NCBI RefSeq assembly: GCF_001431315.2
Contig: NZ_LKHV02000001.1
Location: 2,294,001-2,358,000, forward strand
Source of the DNA: Candidatus Berkiella cookevillensis
GTDB lineage: Bacteria > Pseudomonadota > Gammaproteobacteria > Berkiellales > Berkiellaceae
Direction: 5' to 3'
Length of the DNA stretch: 64,000 nt
Each line of letters begins with the position of its first letter. The stretch's first letter is position 1. This document shows positions 9,914-18,988 of the stretch, piece by piece. A program made the position numbers and the translations under genes. Under the pieces are notes generated by a model, which was given only the letters and a program-made list of their open reading frames with translations, was not told where the DNA came from and did no database searches.

Positions 9914-9990
9914 CCTAAGCTATAGTCGCAGCACATGAATTCTAGCTGTAAGGGGCACAATGTCAGATAGACACTGAGCCCTGAATAATC
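9914..9990 (+). repeat. Copy A of structured repeat with conserved AGGGGCACAATGTC loop
   Basis: About 65 bp here (9918-9980) align with 31207-31270. The shared core is TATAGTCRCAGCAC, then 16 variable bases, then AAGGGGCACAATGTC. The loop is flanked by a stem: TAGCTG pairs with CAGATA (one mismatch), where the other copy has TACCCG/CGGGTA, so one base pair is exchanged compensatorily. Reading frames are not conserved between copies, so the conservation is at RNA or DNA level. It lies directly upstream of the orphan gene at 10050. Confidence 0.5.
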
Positions 9991-10049
9991 TTCATTCCTA
10001 ATGAAATACATGCGGATTGCAAGAAATAGCCATTAAAGAGGATAGTAAT

Positions 10050-12014
10050 ATGTCAAAGACAGGTCCCTCACAACCAACAGAATATTGTTTCGCGCAACAA
10101 CGTGATTCAAGCTGTCACTTAATGCCCTTTATCAATTTACAAATACTAAATACACTGCGAACAGGAAAGGCTGAAGATTTAGACTTACATCAAAAGGGAA
10201 GTTGGCACACAAAACGTGCATGGTTGCCAGAAACCTTTAAACACACTAAGAGCTGGCAAAAAGCCATTACCGCTTTACACACAGTAGATGGTCCATTTTC
10301 TAAACGTCAAAAAAGACAACTTGCAGAAGGTATTCTAAATGGTCATATCTATAGAGCAGATGGCGTTCGCGTCGACAATACGTGGAATCCTATTACAAAT
10401 TATGCAAATATGATGCTTTATCCCTATAATTTCACAGATGCAAATACACTTCCAGAGGATCTTGCTTGGCAACATTTTCACGCAGCTTTTAAAACGCTGC
10501 CTTTGTTTTGGAACGACGGTAAAGCACTTTGTTTTGATGAGGCGCAAAAAGATTATCTTGAACTAACAGAAGTCAATAATAGTGGAGATTGGGATATCGC
10601 ACTTCCTATTATCTCTGGCACAAGCATGGCTAATCCCACTGTACTTGAACAAGACACACAAGACAATTCAAAGCTTAACCATTCACAAACAACAGAAAAT
10701 ACAATTAATTCTAGTATAGAAGGAATAGAAAATTCTGAAATATACTCACAAATCTATAGCTTAGCGGATGATTATTGGTCCAGCGTTGAAGAGAGTTATG
10801 ATCGATTATTTCCCGCCACTGCTAGTAAAGTAGATCCAGGAACCCTTAGCCTTGACTATCAAAACAATCCTTATCATTCAACGACTACTCACCGATATTT
10901 CAAATTAAATCCTGCACAAAAGGCCCTATTAGACTTGCCTGAGAAAACGGTGTTGTTCTCTTCCTCTCCTTCTGTTTTAGGATTTGAGATGGCATTCAAA
11001 TATCGCTATCTACCAGCAGAGTCCCAGGTACACTCATATTACATGTCTAATTTATGCCAACTTATATTATTTGGCATGGGATTAGACTCAAATAACAACC
11101 CCATTCAGGAAGGACATCCCGACTATGACGCTTTTATAGAATTCAGAGAGGCTATGTCAGAAGAAAAAGAGAATCCATGGAATTTTCAGTCTTTTGCAAA
11201 AGAGAATTTTTTAGAGTATCACATTACAGAAATGATTAAAGCAGATCCTAATTTAAGGAAGAAAATGGAAGAAACAGTATCTATATTCTTCCCTGCTTGG
11301 GAAAAATATCAAGAACTTGATCATTTATACGATGAAAATCATGTTTCTCTGAGAGACAAAAAGAAAGAGTTAATGGGAGAAGAACAATACTTAGCATATT
11401 GCTACGTCCAATCTGCTCGTTTTCTTTGGGGAGCCTCTGTCTCTCGAGCAGCATTTAATGCAATTTTAGAACTCAATCCAACTCTAGCACATTTATTAAG
11501 GTTACCCCTTGCGCCCGGTCCTAACCAAATCATTCGAAACGCACAAGTTAAAATAAATGGAAATTCTTTTTTAGATGTGTGGAAAGAAATTCAAGCAAAT
11601 TTAGTCATTAATCCTAATATACCAAAAGATTTAGCCTCTTTTTCTGGCCACGGTATTGTCATGAGTGTACGAAATGATTTATTCGATGCACAAATGAAAG
11701 CCGGCGTGCAGAACCCCAAAATCATGAACCAATTAGGCTTTTCTATTATTGATTCTTATTATGGGGATCAACTACAACCCATGTATCGTCGTGCACAAGC
11801 CAATAAGACGCCACATGCAGCTTGCGATATACAAAAAATGACTACACCGGAAGTAGACACAACGATCTCTTTGTCAACAACCAAACCCTATAGTATCCGT
11901 GGCTCTCATATTTTGAAGGAAAATCCATCCGTCTCCGCACAAAATCAATCTGCCTCCTCAAAGAGCTTAGCCCACGAAAAAGATAGAAAATCAAATAAAA
12001 ACCGAAAATTGTGA
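10050..12014 (+). CDS. Large orphan protein, function unknown
   Basis: The chosen start is the ATG at 10050, preceded by AAAGAGGA, giving 654 residues (MSKTGPSQPTEYCF); an in-frame TTG at 10017 lacks such a site. I recognise no domain, signal peptide or membrane segment. The N-terminal 190 residues are rich in aromatic residues. Residues 200-250 are Ser/Thr/Asn-rich linker, the remainder looks globular and mostly helical, and the tail (about 610-654) is Ser/Lys-rich and basic. It lies between the insertion sequence and a Y1 transposase element. A size of 650 aa, no homology to housekeeping genes and a mobile-element setting resemble secreted effectors of intracellular bacteria, but that is inference. 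Confidence 0.7.
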   Translation: MSKTGPSQPTEYCFAQQRDSSCHLMPFINLQILNTLRTGKAEDLDLHQKGSWHTKRAWLPETFKHTKSWQKAITALHTVDGPFSKRQKRQLAEGILNGHIYRADGVRVDNTWNPITNYANMMLYPYNFTDANTLPEDLAWQHFHAAFKTLPLFWNDGKALCFDEAQKDYLELTEVNNSGDWDIALPIISGTSMANPTVLEQDTQDNSKLNHSQTTENTINSSIEGIENSEIYSQIYSLADDYWSSVEESYDRLFPATASKVDPGTLSLDYQNNPYHSTTTHRYFKLNPAQKALLDLPEKTVLFSSSPSVLGFEMAFKYRYLPAESQVHSYYMSNLCQLILFGMGLDSNNNPIQEGHPDYDAFIEFREAMSEEKENPWNFQSFAKENFLEYHITEMIKADPNLRKKMEETVSIFFPAWEKYQELDHLYDENHVSLRDKKKELMGEEQYLAYCYVQSARFLWGASVSRAAFNAILELNPTLAHLLRLPLAPGPNQIIRNAQVKINGNSFLDVWKEIQANLVINPNIPKDLASFSGHGIVMSVRNDLFDAQMKAGVQNPKIMNQLGFSIIDSYYGDQLQPMYRRAQANKTPHAACDIQKMTTPEVDTTISLSTTKPYSIRGSHILKENPSVSAQNQSASSKSLAHEKDRKSNKNRKL

Positions 12015-12025
12015 GGGAGAAAATC

Positions 12026-13255
12026 AGGACAGCCATAATTAAAAATCACTGATTCAAGTAATAATGCAATAGTTAAATAACAACAGTAGCAATTGCCACT
12101 ATGATTGATAATGCTGGCTATGAATAATTTATAAAATGATTAACAAGATGAAATATTGAATTAAGCGACGTGTGTACTAGAATATAATTTCTTTACTTGG
12201 GTAATGCCTTTTAAAGCTTTCCTCCCCTCTTTAGCAAAATTTAACATTAAGATTTCACTGCCCACTGCATGAGAGAAGCTCTTGCTTAAATTTTTGACCA
12301 ATGATATCCAGTTTTGAGGTTCAAACTGTAATCTGCTTAAAATGGGGGCTAGATGTTCAGGAATAGAGCCTGCTTCTTTATCATCTCGAATCACTCGACC
12401 TGTATAGTCTACAAGCTCTAAATAATCAACCAGTTTAAAATCAATGGCATGAGAATGATGCGTTGAAATGTTTGCAAAAGGTACTAAGAACTTGGGTTGT
12501 GCAAGATTATTATATATATCGGCTTTTTCACGCTTGAGCTGTTTGATGGATTTTGGCTTGTTGATTTTTAATTGCTTAGAAATATGCTGGATACGCTCAT
12601 AAACAGAGGTAAATTCTGAATCTTCTGGTTTTTGAACAATACCTGCTCTGACTGGATTTAAATCAACATAGACCATTGCGCTTAAAAGAGCCCCTTCATC
12701 CAATAAAGCTTGGGATTTAAAACGCCCTTCCCAAAACCTCCCAGCGGTATCATCTTCTTCATTGACATCACGAGCAATTCGTTCATTTAAGCAACGCATA
12801 AACCAACTGATGCTTGTTAAACGCTCTTTCCAAAACTGAATTTTCTGTTTTAGGTGCTTATTTTTTTGAGCATCTTTGGGGAAAATAGAAGCCCAACGAC
12901 GAATGATTTCTGCTTCTGACCATGCTTCAGCTTTTTTATCTTCAACATATAAAACAACATGATAATGGTTGCTCATGATGGCATAAGCACAGATTTTTAT
13001 AGCAAAGATATCAGCTAAATATTTTAATCGATCAACAATCCATGCTTTACGATGCGAATAATCTTTTTGGGTTAGCTCATCAAAACCACACAAAAAGCTG
13101 CGGCGCACACATCGGTTCATGACGTGATAATACGGCGTTGCATTCAAATCAATTTGTTCTGAGCGAGCTAAAGTCATAACTTAAAAAATATCCCTATTAC
13201 TGAAAGGAATTCTAGCTCAAAGATTTTGGGTAAAGCAACTTAATGTGGCTGTCCT
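12026..13255 (-). mobile_element. Y1-transposase element, copy 1, bounded by AGGACAGCCA / TGGCTGTCCT
   Basis: A 10-bp inverted repeat frames the transposase gene: AGGACAGCCA at 12026-12035 and TGGCTGTCCT at 13246-13255. The same pair frames copy 2 (31083 and 32459-32468). In both copies the distance from the transposase start codon to the right-hand repeat is 78 bp. This supports the repeats as element boundaries rather than chance. Confidence 0.6.
12161..13177 (-). CDS. REP-associated/IS200-like Y1 transposase, copy 1
   Basis: This 338-residue protein has the Y1_Tnp (IS200/REP-associated tyrosine transposase) fold in its N-terminal half. Visible are NATPYYHVMNRCVRRSFLCG and the HUH metal-binding motif NHYHVVLYV (about residue 71), then RFWEGRFKSQALLDEGAL and YVDLNPVRAGIV, all typical of the family. 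Enzymes of this group cut and rejoin single-stranded DNA at hairpin repeats. The C-terminal 150 residues are an extension beyond the usual RAYT length. A second gene of exactly the same length lies at 31374-32390 and is roughly nine-tenths identical by eye, so duplication was fairly recent. Confidence 0.88.
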   Translation of the reverse strand: MTLARSEQIDLNATPYYHVMNRCVRRSFLCGFDELTQKDYSHRKAWIVDRLKYLADIFAIKICAYAIMSNHYHVVLYVEDKKAEAWSEAEIIRRWASIFPKDAQKNKHLKQKIQFWKERLTSISWFMRCLNERIARDVNEEDDTAGRFWEGRFKSQALLDEGALLSAMVYVDLNPVRAGIVQKPEDSEFTSVYERIQHISKQLKINKPKSIKQLKREKADIYNNLAQPKFLVPFANISTHHSHAIDFKLVDYLELVDYTGRVIRDDKEAGSIPEHLAPILSRLQFEPQNWISLVKNLSKSFSHAVGSEILMLNFAKEGRKALKGITQVKKLYSSTHVA

Positions 13256-13288
13256 GGATTTTGATATGCAAATATAAAGAGAAGAGTA

Positions 13289-13735
13289 TTAGAGAGCATA
13301 GCGAAATTTAATACCATAGCCTCTCTCTGCATCATCACTCACATTGTTTGTACGCGGCAAAAATGCTTCATGCGTTTCGATGAGCTGCATTTGCTTATCA
13401 CTCAAGGGGGCGAGTTTGAAGGTCCCTACTGTCACAGCAAGTTGATTGGTGACTTGCAATTCTGAGTATTTTCTCAAATTTTGAACATACTGCCTTATGT
13501 TGTGTGGCGACAGAAAAGAATGCTTTGGTCGTGTACTCTCAGGTGAACGATATAAAAAATCTCGATTATTTTTTACCTGATTTCGCTCAACCGCATCATA
13601 TGAGTCTGCACTCTCTAAAAGTAGCGGCATCAACAATTTTAAATTTGGGAGACTGTGTATTTTACTAGTATTTGCATGAAGCATAGTTGTACAGCCTAAT
13701 AATCCCAAAGGTATGATGATAATGCCGAGCCTCAT
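13289..13735 (-). CDS. Small putative lipoprotein, function unknown
   Basis: This 148-residue protein has a short hydrophobic N-terminus ending in the lipobox LLGC (cysteine at residue 15), so it is probably a lipoprotein. The rest (NTSKIHSLPNLKLLMPLLLE, later LAPLSDKQMQLIETHEAF) matches no family I know and has no further membrane segment. It stands between the Y1 element and the NadR-like ATPase gene, on the same strand as both but separated by more than 100 bp, so it is probably transcribed alone. Confidence 0.6.
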   Translation of the reverse strand: MRLGIIIIPLGLLGCTTMLHANTSKIHSLPNLKLLMPLLLESADSYDAVERNQVKNNRDFLYRSPESTRPKHSFLSPHNIRQYVQNLRKYSELQVTNQLAVTVGTFKLAPLSDKQMQLIETHEAFLPRTNNVSDDAERGYGIKFRYAL

Positions 13736-13886
13736 TGATCTAATCCCTAAAATCTGAGTCTATGTTTTTAAGCTTAGAACAAGATTTTAGTTTATCAAGC
13801 AAGGTAACTTTATTCAGGCCTATGAAAAATTAAAGGCTGTAACTACTTACTCCTAGCCTGTCAAACTTAAGACTGGATAATATAGT

Positions 13887-14450
13887 TTAAGACAAAATAT
13901 CAATCACACGATTAATAATAAACTTCGCTCTAGCAGAAGGTGTATCAAAAGGCACCTCTATCAAGTTATAACCTAAACCTCGATAGATGGATGAAACAGC
14001 TTCTCCAAAGTCACGAGCTTCCTCAAATGAGATGGTTCGCTCATCATCGATAGCATAAATATCTTTCCAGGCTGGTAATAAAAAAACGTTTGTATTGTAT
14101 CGATAAACTTCTGAAGCTTTCATATCTGCACTATCATCCAACTCAAACAAACGTGCATACGCCACATTGTCAGGAATGCCACGATCAAAAAAGCAAGGGA
14201 TCTGCTTATTGGCCATTTGCTCATAACGCAACAATGAGCGTGATAGCATTAATTCTTTAAATAACCGCTTATCTTTATCATAAACACCTGCCCCATCAAT
14301 TGCACGTTGCTCTTTTAAAATCTCACGCGCTGGCTCATCTACACAGAAAAACCCAAGTGTTTTTAACTGCCGTACAATTGTTGATTTTCCGCCCCCCATT
14401 GCACCTGTGATGACAAATAATGGCTGGGCATTTTTTAGCGCTATCTTCAT
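13887..14450 (-). CDS. AAA_28-type ATPase/kinase (NadR-like)
   Basis: This 187-residue P-loop protein has Walker A GAMGGGKST at residues 17-25, then CVDEPAREILKEQ (about 36), a CFFDRGIPDNVAYAR motif (about 86, Walker B region) and a C-terminal NRVIDIL. This arrangement matches the AAA_28/NadR-kinase-like group (PF13521), predicted nucleoside or metabolite kinases. The exact substrate cannot be read from the sequence. It is transcribed away from the glucosaminidase gene at 14577, and the two share a 126-bp divergent promoter region. Confidence 0.75.
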   Translation of the reverse strand: MKIALKNAQPLFVITGAMGGGKSTIVRQLKTLGFFCVDEPAREILKEQRAIDGAGVYDKDKRLFKELMLSRSLLRYEQMANKQIPCFFDRGIPDNVAYARLFELDDSADMKASEVYRYNTNVFLLPAWKDIYAIDDERTISFEEARDFGEAVSSIYRGLGYNLIEVPFDTPSARAKFIINRVIDILS

Positions 14451-14576
14451 AGAAGGCCTCTTCTCAATATGTTAGTTGATATTCTTAATTTTTGACAATT
14501 GCTTCAAGAGCCGATATCATAGCCCCTCATTAAAAGTTATTATTAAAACTAAATTGGGTGTTAGAAGATTTACCGC

Positions 14577-15152
14577 ATGATTTCACAAATAAAAAATAAC
14601 TTCATTTATCCAATGCTTTTGACATTATGTTTGATAGTACCTACTGCCAGCATGGCAGCAGATCAGCCTACTGAAAAAACAAAATTTAATTCGGCAGCTG
14701 ACTTTGCGCAAACTATTTACCCGCATGCAAAAGAAGCAGCAAAAGAACTGGGCATTGATCCAAAAGTACTCGTAGCCCAAGCGGCGCATGAAACAAACTG
14801 GGGTAAAAAGATCCCTAAATGTCGCGATGGCTCCAGTAGCTACAATATATTTGGCGTTAAATCCTCTCAAGGAACCTCACAAAAAAAGGTGATCACTAAT
14901 ACCAAAGAATATAGACGTGGCAAATTGGTGAAAGAAGTTGCTGGTTTTAGGGCTTATGATGGTTTTCAAGAATCCTTCTCAGATTACGTTGCTATGCTTA
15001 AAAGATGTGCGCGTTATCAAGCCGCTTTAGAAGCAGAAAGTCCCTATGATTTTTTAATTAACCTACAAAAATCAGGTTATGCAACCGATCCTTCCTATGC
15101 TAAAAAAATATTCTCTGTCTATCAAAGCAAAACCCTTAAATGCTTAGTATAA
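14577..15152 (+). CDS. Secreted glucosaminidase (FlgJ-type muramidase domain)
   Basis: This 191-residue protein has a signal peptide (residues 1-27, ending SMAADQ). The glucosaminidase domain (PF01832, about 45-190) shows the catalytic-glutamate motif AQAAHETNWGKKIP, SYNIFGVKSS, TKEYRRGKL, FRAYDGFQESFSDYVAML and GYATDPSYAKKI. It would cleave the glycan backbone of peptidoglycan in the periplasm. It resembles the C-terminal half of FlgJ, but lacks the rod-scaffold half and no flagellar gene is nearby, so it is more likely a stand-alone cell-wall hydrolase. A hairpin lies between it and the convergent corA gene. Confidence 0.88.
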   Translation: MISQIKNNFIYPMLLTLCLIVPTASMAADQPTEKTKFNSAADFAQTIYPHAKEAAKELGIDPKVLVAQAAHETNWGKKIPKCRDGSSSYNIFGVKSSQGTSQKKVITNTKEYRRGKLVKEVAGFRAYDGFQESFSDYVAMLKRCARYQAALEAESPYDFLINLQKSGYATDPSYAKKIFSVYQSKTLKCLV

Positions 15153-15165
15153 ACACATAGACTGC

Positions 15166-15194
15166 TTGGTGTGGGCATTGCTGGTTCACACCAA
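15166..15194. terminator. Hairpin between convergent genes
   Basis: TTGGTGTG (15166-15173) pairs perfectly with CACACCAA (15187-15194) around a 13-base loop. It sits between the glucosaminidase and corA stop codons. No strong T-run follows on the plus strand, so bidirectional termination is only likely. Confidence 0.45.
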
Positions 15195-15218
15195 ACCTAC
15201 ACTACCTTTTAAAACTCA

Positions 15219-16193
15219 CTATAACCATCGACGATATTTAAAATAGCAAAAAGGCAAGATGGCCGAAACAATCATCAAACCAATGGCAAATGGATAACCA
15301 AATAACCAATCAAGCTCAGGCATATATTTATAGTTCATACCATAAATACTAGCGATTAAGGTGGGTGGCAGGAAAACCACTGCGGCTACTGAGAATATTT
15401 TAATGATTGCATTTTGTTCAATGTTAATCAGACCTAAGGTTGCATCCAGCAATAAATTTACTTTGTTGGAAATGTAGGTAGCATGCTCTGATAATGAACT
15501 AATATCCTTTGCATAGGTATCTAACACCTCTTTATGTTTTGCTTTGTGCTCAGATCCAACCATTAATAAATAACTAAACACCCTAGAAAGACTAAGCAAA
15601 CTTTCTCTAATTTTTCCATTTAGATCACCTTGTCTACCAATATTTTTTAATATATTTTGCAAGTCATTGTTTTTCTCTTCATCAAACCCATTATTTTGAA
15701 AAACAATATGTGAAGTTTCATCTAAATTTTTCCCTATCATTTCCAAGCTATCAGATAATCGATCAATAACTGCCTCCATCAATCCTAAGAATACCTGAAA
15801 ACCATCTTCAATTTTAGAACTAGGGATACGGGATGCACGATTTAAAAATAAAGTAAAAGCTTTAGGATCAGAATATCTTAATGTAACAAGTACTTTATCT
15901 TTTACGATAAAGGTAACAGATTTGGTTTGTGGATTCTCTGAATCTGCTTGAGTGACTAAAGTCGTTGTGAGATAAATCGCCCCACCTTCAGCATAAAGTC
16001 GGCTGGAGGCTTCCAACTCTTGCATTTCCTTAGGCGTTGGCGCATCAATGCCTAATATTGCTTCTAAATTTCTTTCTTCTGCGGCATCAGGACTGATCAT
16101 ATCAAACCATATGATATCTTTCTTTGTCAGTGTAGAAAAATCTGCTTCACCCTCATACAATTTTCCATCTTTCTTTTTGTATGTTTTAATCAT
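15219..16193 (-). CDS. corA: CorA family magnesium/cobalt channel
   Basis: This 324-residue protein has a long cytoplasmic N-terminal domain (1-255) and two C-terminal membrane helices (about 262-285 and 298-318). The signature after the first helix is SIYGMNYKYMPE, containing the GMN selectivity motif followed by the periplasmic acidic loop. The C-terminus FKYRRWL is the usual basic tail. It would form a pentameric Mg2+ channel in the inner membrane. It has its own position upstream of the kinase/ABC exporter genes and is transcribed in the same direction, 31 bp after no gene but following the APH-type gene stop region. Confidence 0.9.
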   Translation of the reverse strand: MIKTYKKKDGKLYEGEADFSTLTKKDIIWFDMISPDAAEERNLEAILGIDAPTPKEMQELEASSRLYAEGGAIYLTTTLVTQADSENPQTKSVTFIVKDKVLVTLRYSDPKAFTLFLNRASRIPSSKIEDGFQVFLGLMEAVIDRLSDSLEMIGKNLDETSHIVFQNNGFDEEKNNDLQNILKNIGRQGDLNGKIRESLLSLSRVFSYLLMVGSEHKAKHKEVLDTYAKDISSLSEHATYISNKVNLLLDATLGLINIEQNAIIKIFSVAAVVFLPPTLIASIYGMNYKYMPELDWLFGYPFAIGLMIVSAILPFCYFKYRRWL

Positions 16194-16223
16194 ACTTACA
16201 GTCCTATTTTGTGGGTTGTCTTT

Positions 16224-17186
16224 TTAAGGTGCGTATTTCATAAATAATCTCAACGCTTCAGTAATTGTACCTTTATATTCACTGACTTTAATATTATCTT
16301 CATCTGTCTGTGCACACAATGTGATGCGATAGAAACTGATTGCGAATTTAATTGGATGGATGACCTTACTTAAATCATATACTTCTAATAACCTTTGATT
16401 TGATTCAAATCCAGTCCACATTTGCAAATAAGCATTTTTGAGCGCACTATCTATTTCACTATTCTCTGCAAAACCATGATTACGCCGAGCACTTTGTAAA
16501 AATGAATGTAACGAAAAAAATGGATGTGCAACCACAGCATCTGCCCAATCACTAATCGTGACACGCGCTTGTTGAAGCAAAAGATTATTGTCTTGAAAAT
16601 CACAATGCTCTATTGTCTCAGGTATTTTATAGTACGCAAGTTGTTCACAAAGTTCACTAAACTGTGAATGTAATTTTTTCAAGTTATCAAGCTCAGTCAT
16701 ACTTAAGCCATCATTTAACAACCAAGCATCATGACTCAATAGCGTATGATAATGTTGCGGTAAGTACTGCAGCCGCCAATCAGGAATGCCCAGTGCAAAA
16801 AGTGCTTCAAGAGATTGGCTCGTTTCTTGCTGTATATTTGCATATGTAACCAGCCCTTGGATCGCAATATCTATGTCATAGTGTTGCATCAATATCGTGC
16901 GTAAGGTCGTCCCTGAGTCCTGCATCATAAAACAAAGCAAGGCTTCATTATAAGCAATCAATTTTGGCAACGCATGCAGCCCTCTACCCACAAGATAATG
17001 GATTAATTTTGCTTCAATCGCAAAAGGCGCCGTCATCTGTTTGATATAAATATACCCTTCTGACGTTAGGATTCGATACACCTTTGACCATAACATCAAT
17101 CGAACCGGCTCTATAGAGCCAAGCAAGCTATAGCCTTTGCTTTTTAGTACTGTTTCACACCAAATAACAACTGCTTGGTGCTGCAT
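16224..17186 (-). CDS. APH-type phosphotransferase (small-molecule kinase)
   Basis: This 320-residue protein has the aminoglycoside phosphotransferase/choline-kinase fold. The catalytic loop is EHCDFQDNNLLL (about 203) with the metal-binding ISDWADAV (about 222), plus an N-terminal lobe containing GYIYIKQMT. The substrate is unknown, and the family name does not imply drug resistance. Its ATG overlaps the stop of the ABC transporter gene upstream by one base, so the two are translationally coupled. That suggests kinase and exporter act on the same compound or in one pathway. Confidence 0.75.
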   Translation of the reverse strand: MQHQAVVIWCETVLKSKGYSLLGSIEPVRLMLWSKVYRILTSEGYIYIKQMTAPFAIEAKLIHYLVGRGLHALPKLIAYNEALLCFMMQDSGTTLRTILMQHYDIDIAIQGLVTYANIQQETSQSLEALFALGIPDWRLQYLPQHYHTLLSHDAWLLNDGLSMTELDNLKKLHSQFSELCEQLAYYKIPETIEHCDFQDNNLLLQQARVTISDWADAVVAHPFFSLHSFLQSARRNHGFAENSEIDSALKNAYLQMWTGFESNQRLLEVYDLSKVIHPIKFAISFYRITLCAQTDEDNIKVSEYKGTITEALRLFMKYAP

Positions 17187-18988
17187 TATTCAGCCCTCTC
17201 AGGAAAAGGCATATCTGGAATAAAACCACCTGCTTGCATTTCCCAGAGACATTTAAAATGCCCATCTGGTATTTTCAATAATGTTTCAAATGACCCATCT
17301 TCTATAATTTTTCCATTTTTGAAAAATAATATTCTATCCATCTCCGATAAAGTAGAGAGACGATGTGCAATCACAATGGTGGTTTTATTTTCCATCATGG
17401 CATGCAAACTTTCTTGAATATAGCGTTCTGTAACCGAATCTAAAGCGGATGTAGCCTCATCCAGTAGCAGGATAGGTGCATTTTTTAAAATTGCTCTTGC
17501 GATTGCAATACGTTGTTTTTGCCCACCAGATAATTTAATGCCACGCTCCCCTACTAAGGATTGATATCCCTCAGGTAATTGTTCAATAAATTCATGGCAA
17601 TGTGCTTTTTTAGAAGCGGCAATAATTTCTTTTTCACTTGCCTCTAATCGCCCATATCGGATATTGTCAAAAACAGAACGATGAAAAAGCTCTGTATCTT
17701 GTGGAATGAATCCAATCTGATTGCGTAAACTATCTTTGCTCACCGTTTTAATATCTTGATCATCGATCAGAATACGTCCACTGTTTACATCATGCAATCG
17801 CAACAAGAGTTTCACAAAAGTTGATTTACCTCCCCCTGAATATCCCACCAATCCTACTTTTTGACCAGCAATAATTTCCACACTCAGTTCATTAAACAGT
17901 GAGCGATTGTCTGCATAGGTAAAATCTACTTTTTCAAATTTTATATTGCCTTGCTTGAGAATAAGAGGCACAGCATTGGGAAGCTCTTGGATTTCATGTG
18001 GTTCAGAAATAATGTTCAATGCTTGTTTACATTTTCCTACCTCTTTGGAAAAACGTATCATTTCTTTGCCAACGTTCCACACATTCATAATAATATAGCC
18101 GGATAGATTGAGCACTAATGCAAAGTCACCCACCGATACCCAGTTATGCAATCTTCCATATACTAAACCTACCATCATGGAAGCAGATAAAGTGGTCACC
18201 ATAAGCCCTTGCACAAAGAAAGTTTTTAGCATATGCATTTGCAACTTTCGATCTTTATCGATTAATTTTATCGCTGCATCAGAAATGAGTGTTTTTTCAT
18301 AGCGTGTATTAGAAAATATCTTTGCACTGATCATATTAGAAATACTATCAACCACATTGCCGCCCAGTTGATTATCTGTCTCTGATAATGCATAAGATAA
18401 AGCCTCAGAACGCTTGGAAAGCGTATATGAGATGCTCACAAAAAACACTGTCCATAACGACAATACAGCACAAAATATGGGGTGTACGGAGTACATGACA
18501 ACCGAAGCAAGTATTGTAGCAATCGTCACAGGAATAAAATTAGTATTGGGGATCTGAATAATCGGCTCAATCCCTGAATACAGATCAAATATTTTCTTTG
18601 ATAAATTACCAGAAAAATGCTGAGCAAAATAACGATGCGAATGCTTAGAAAGATATTCAAACATGGAGGTAACAATATCTGCTCTTATTTTCGGAAAAAT
18701 TTTCAAACAGGTATAATCAAACATTCTAAAATTGAGATTAATGACAATGGACATACATGGATACAATATAGCTGGCAGTATAATGACCGCTAGCATTTGA
18801 TCGGGAGAAGCCGCTGTACGGATCACACCATCAATCACCATTTTGAGAAGATAAGGGCTTAAAGAGAGTTCAATCGACCACACAATGGTCACGATGGCAA
18901 AAACAACCAACGCCCAACGATGAGATTTTAAAAAATACCACACGAATGATCTTAAATTTTTGGGCATATACTTAACCTGATTTCTCAT
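17186..18988 (-). CDS. ABC exporter, fused permease and ATPase
   Basis: This half-transporter is about 600 residues long. It has six membrane helices (residues 20-310) and a C-terminal ATPase with Walker A GYSGGGKST (about 386), signature LSGGQKQR, Walker B ILLLDEATSALD and the switch histidine AHRLST. There is no N-terminal peptidase domain. It would homodimerise in the inner membrane; the substrate is unknown. The start is ambiguous: the ATG at 18988 overlaps the SGNH gene by 17 bp, while an ATG at 18967 follows that gene's stop by four bases with AGG nine bases ahead. It forms a tight operon with the SGNH protein and the APH-type kinase. Confidence 0.85.
   Translation of the reverse strand: MRNQVKYMPKNLRSFVWYFLKSHRWALVVFAIVTIVWSIELSLSPYLLKMVIDGVIRTAASPDQMLAVIILPAILYPCMSIVINLNFRMFDYTCLKIFPKIRADIVTSMFEYLSKHSHRYFAQHFSGNLSKKIFDLYSGIEPIIQIPNTNFIPVTIATILASVVMYSVHPIFCAVLSLWTVFFVSISYTLSKRSEALSYALSETDNQLGGNVVDSISNMISAKIFSNTRYEKTLISDAAIKLIDKDRKLQMHMLKTFFVQGLMVTTLSASMMVGLVYGRLHNWVSVGDFALVLNLSGYIIMNVWNVGKEMIRFSKEVGKCKQALNIISEPHEIQELPNAVPLILKQGNIKFEKVDFTYADNRSLFNELSVEIIAGQKVGLVGYSGGGKSTFVKLLLRLHDVNSGRILIDDQDIKTVSKDSLRNQIGFIPQDTELFHRSVFDNIRYGRLEASEKEIIAASKKAHCHEFIEQLPEGYQSLVGERGIKLSGGQKQRIAIARAILKNAPILLLDEATSALDSVTERYIQESLHAMMENKTTIVIAHRLSTLSEMDRILFFKNGKIIEDGSFETLLKIPDGHFKCLWEMQAGGFIPDMPFPERAE

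Noticed and set aside
14577-15152. Flagellar rod protein FlgJ
   Set aside because: The N-terminal scaffold half is absent and no flagellar genes are present; only the glucosaminidase domain is shared.
17186-18988. ABC transporter as exporter of the double-glycine peptides
   Set aside because: It lacks the N-terminal C39 peptidase domain and is coupled to unrelated genes.
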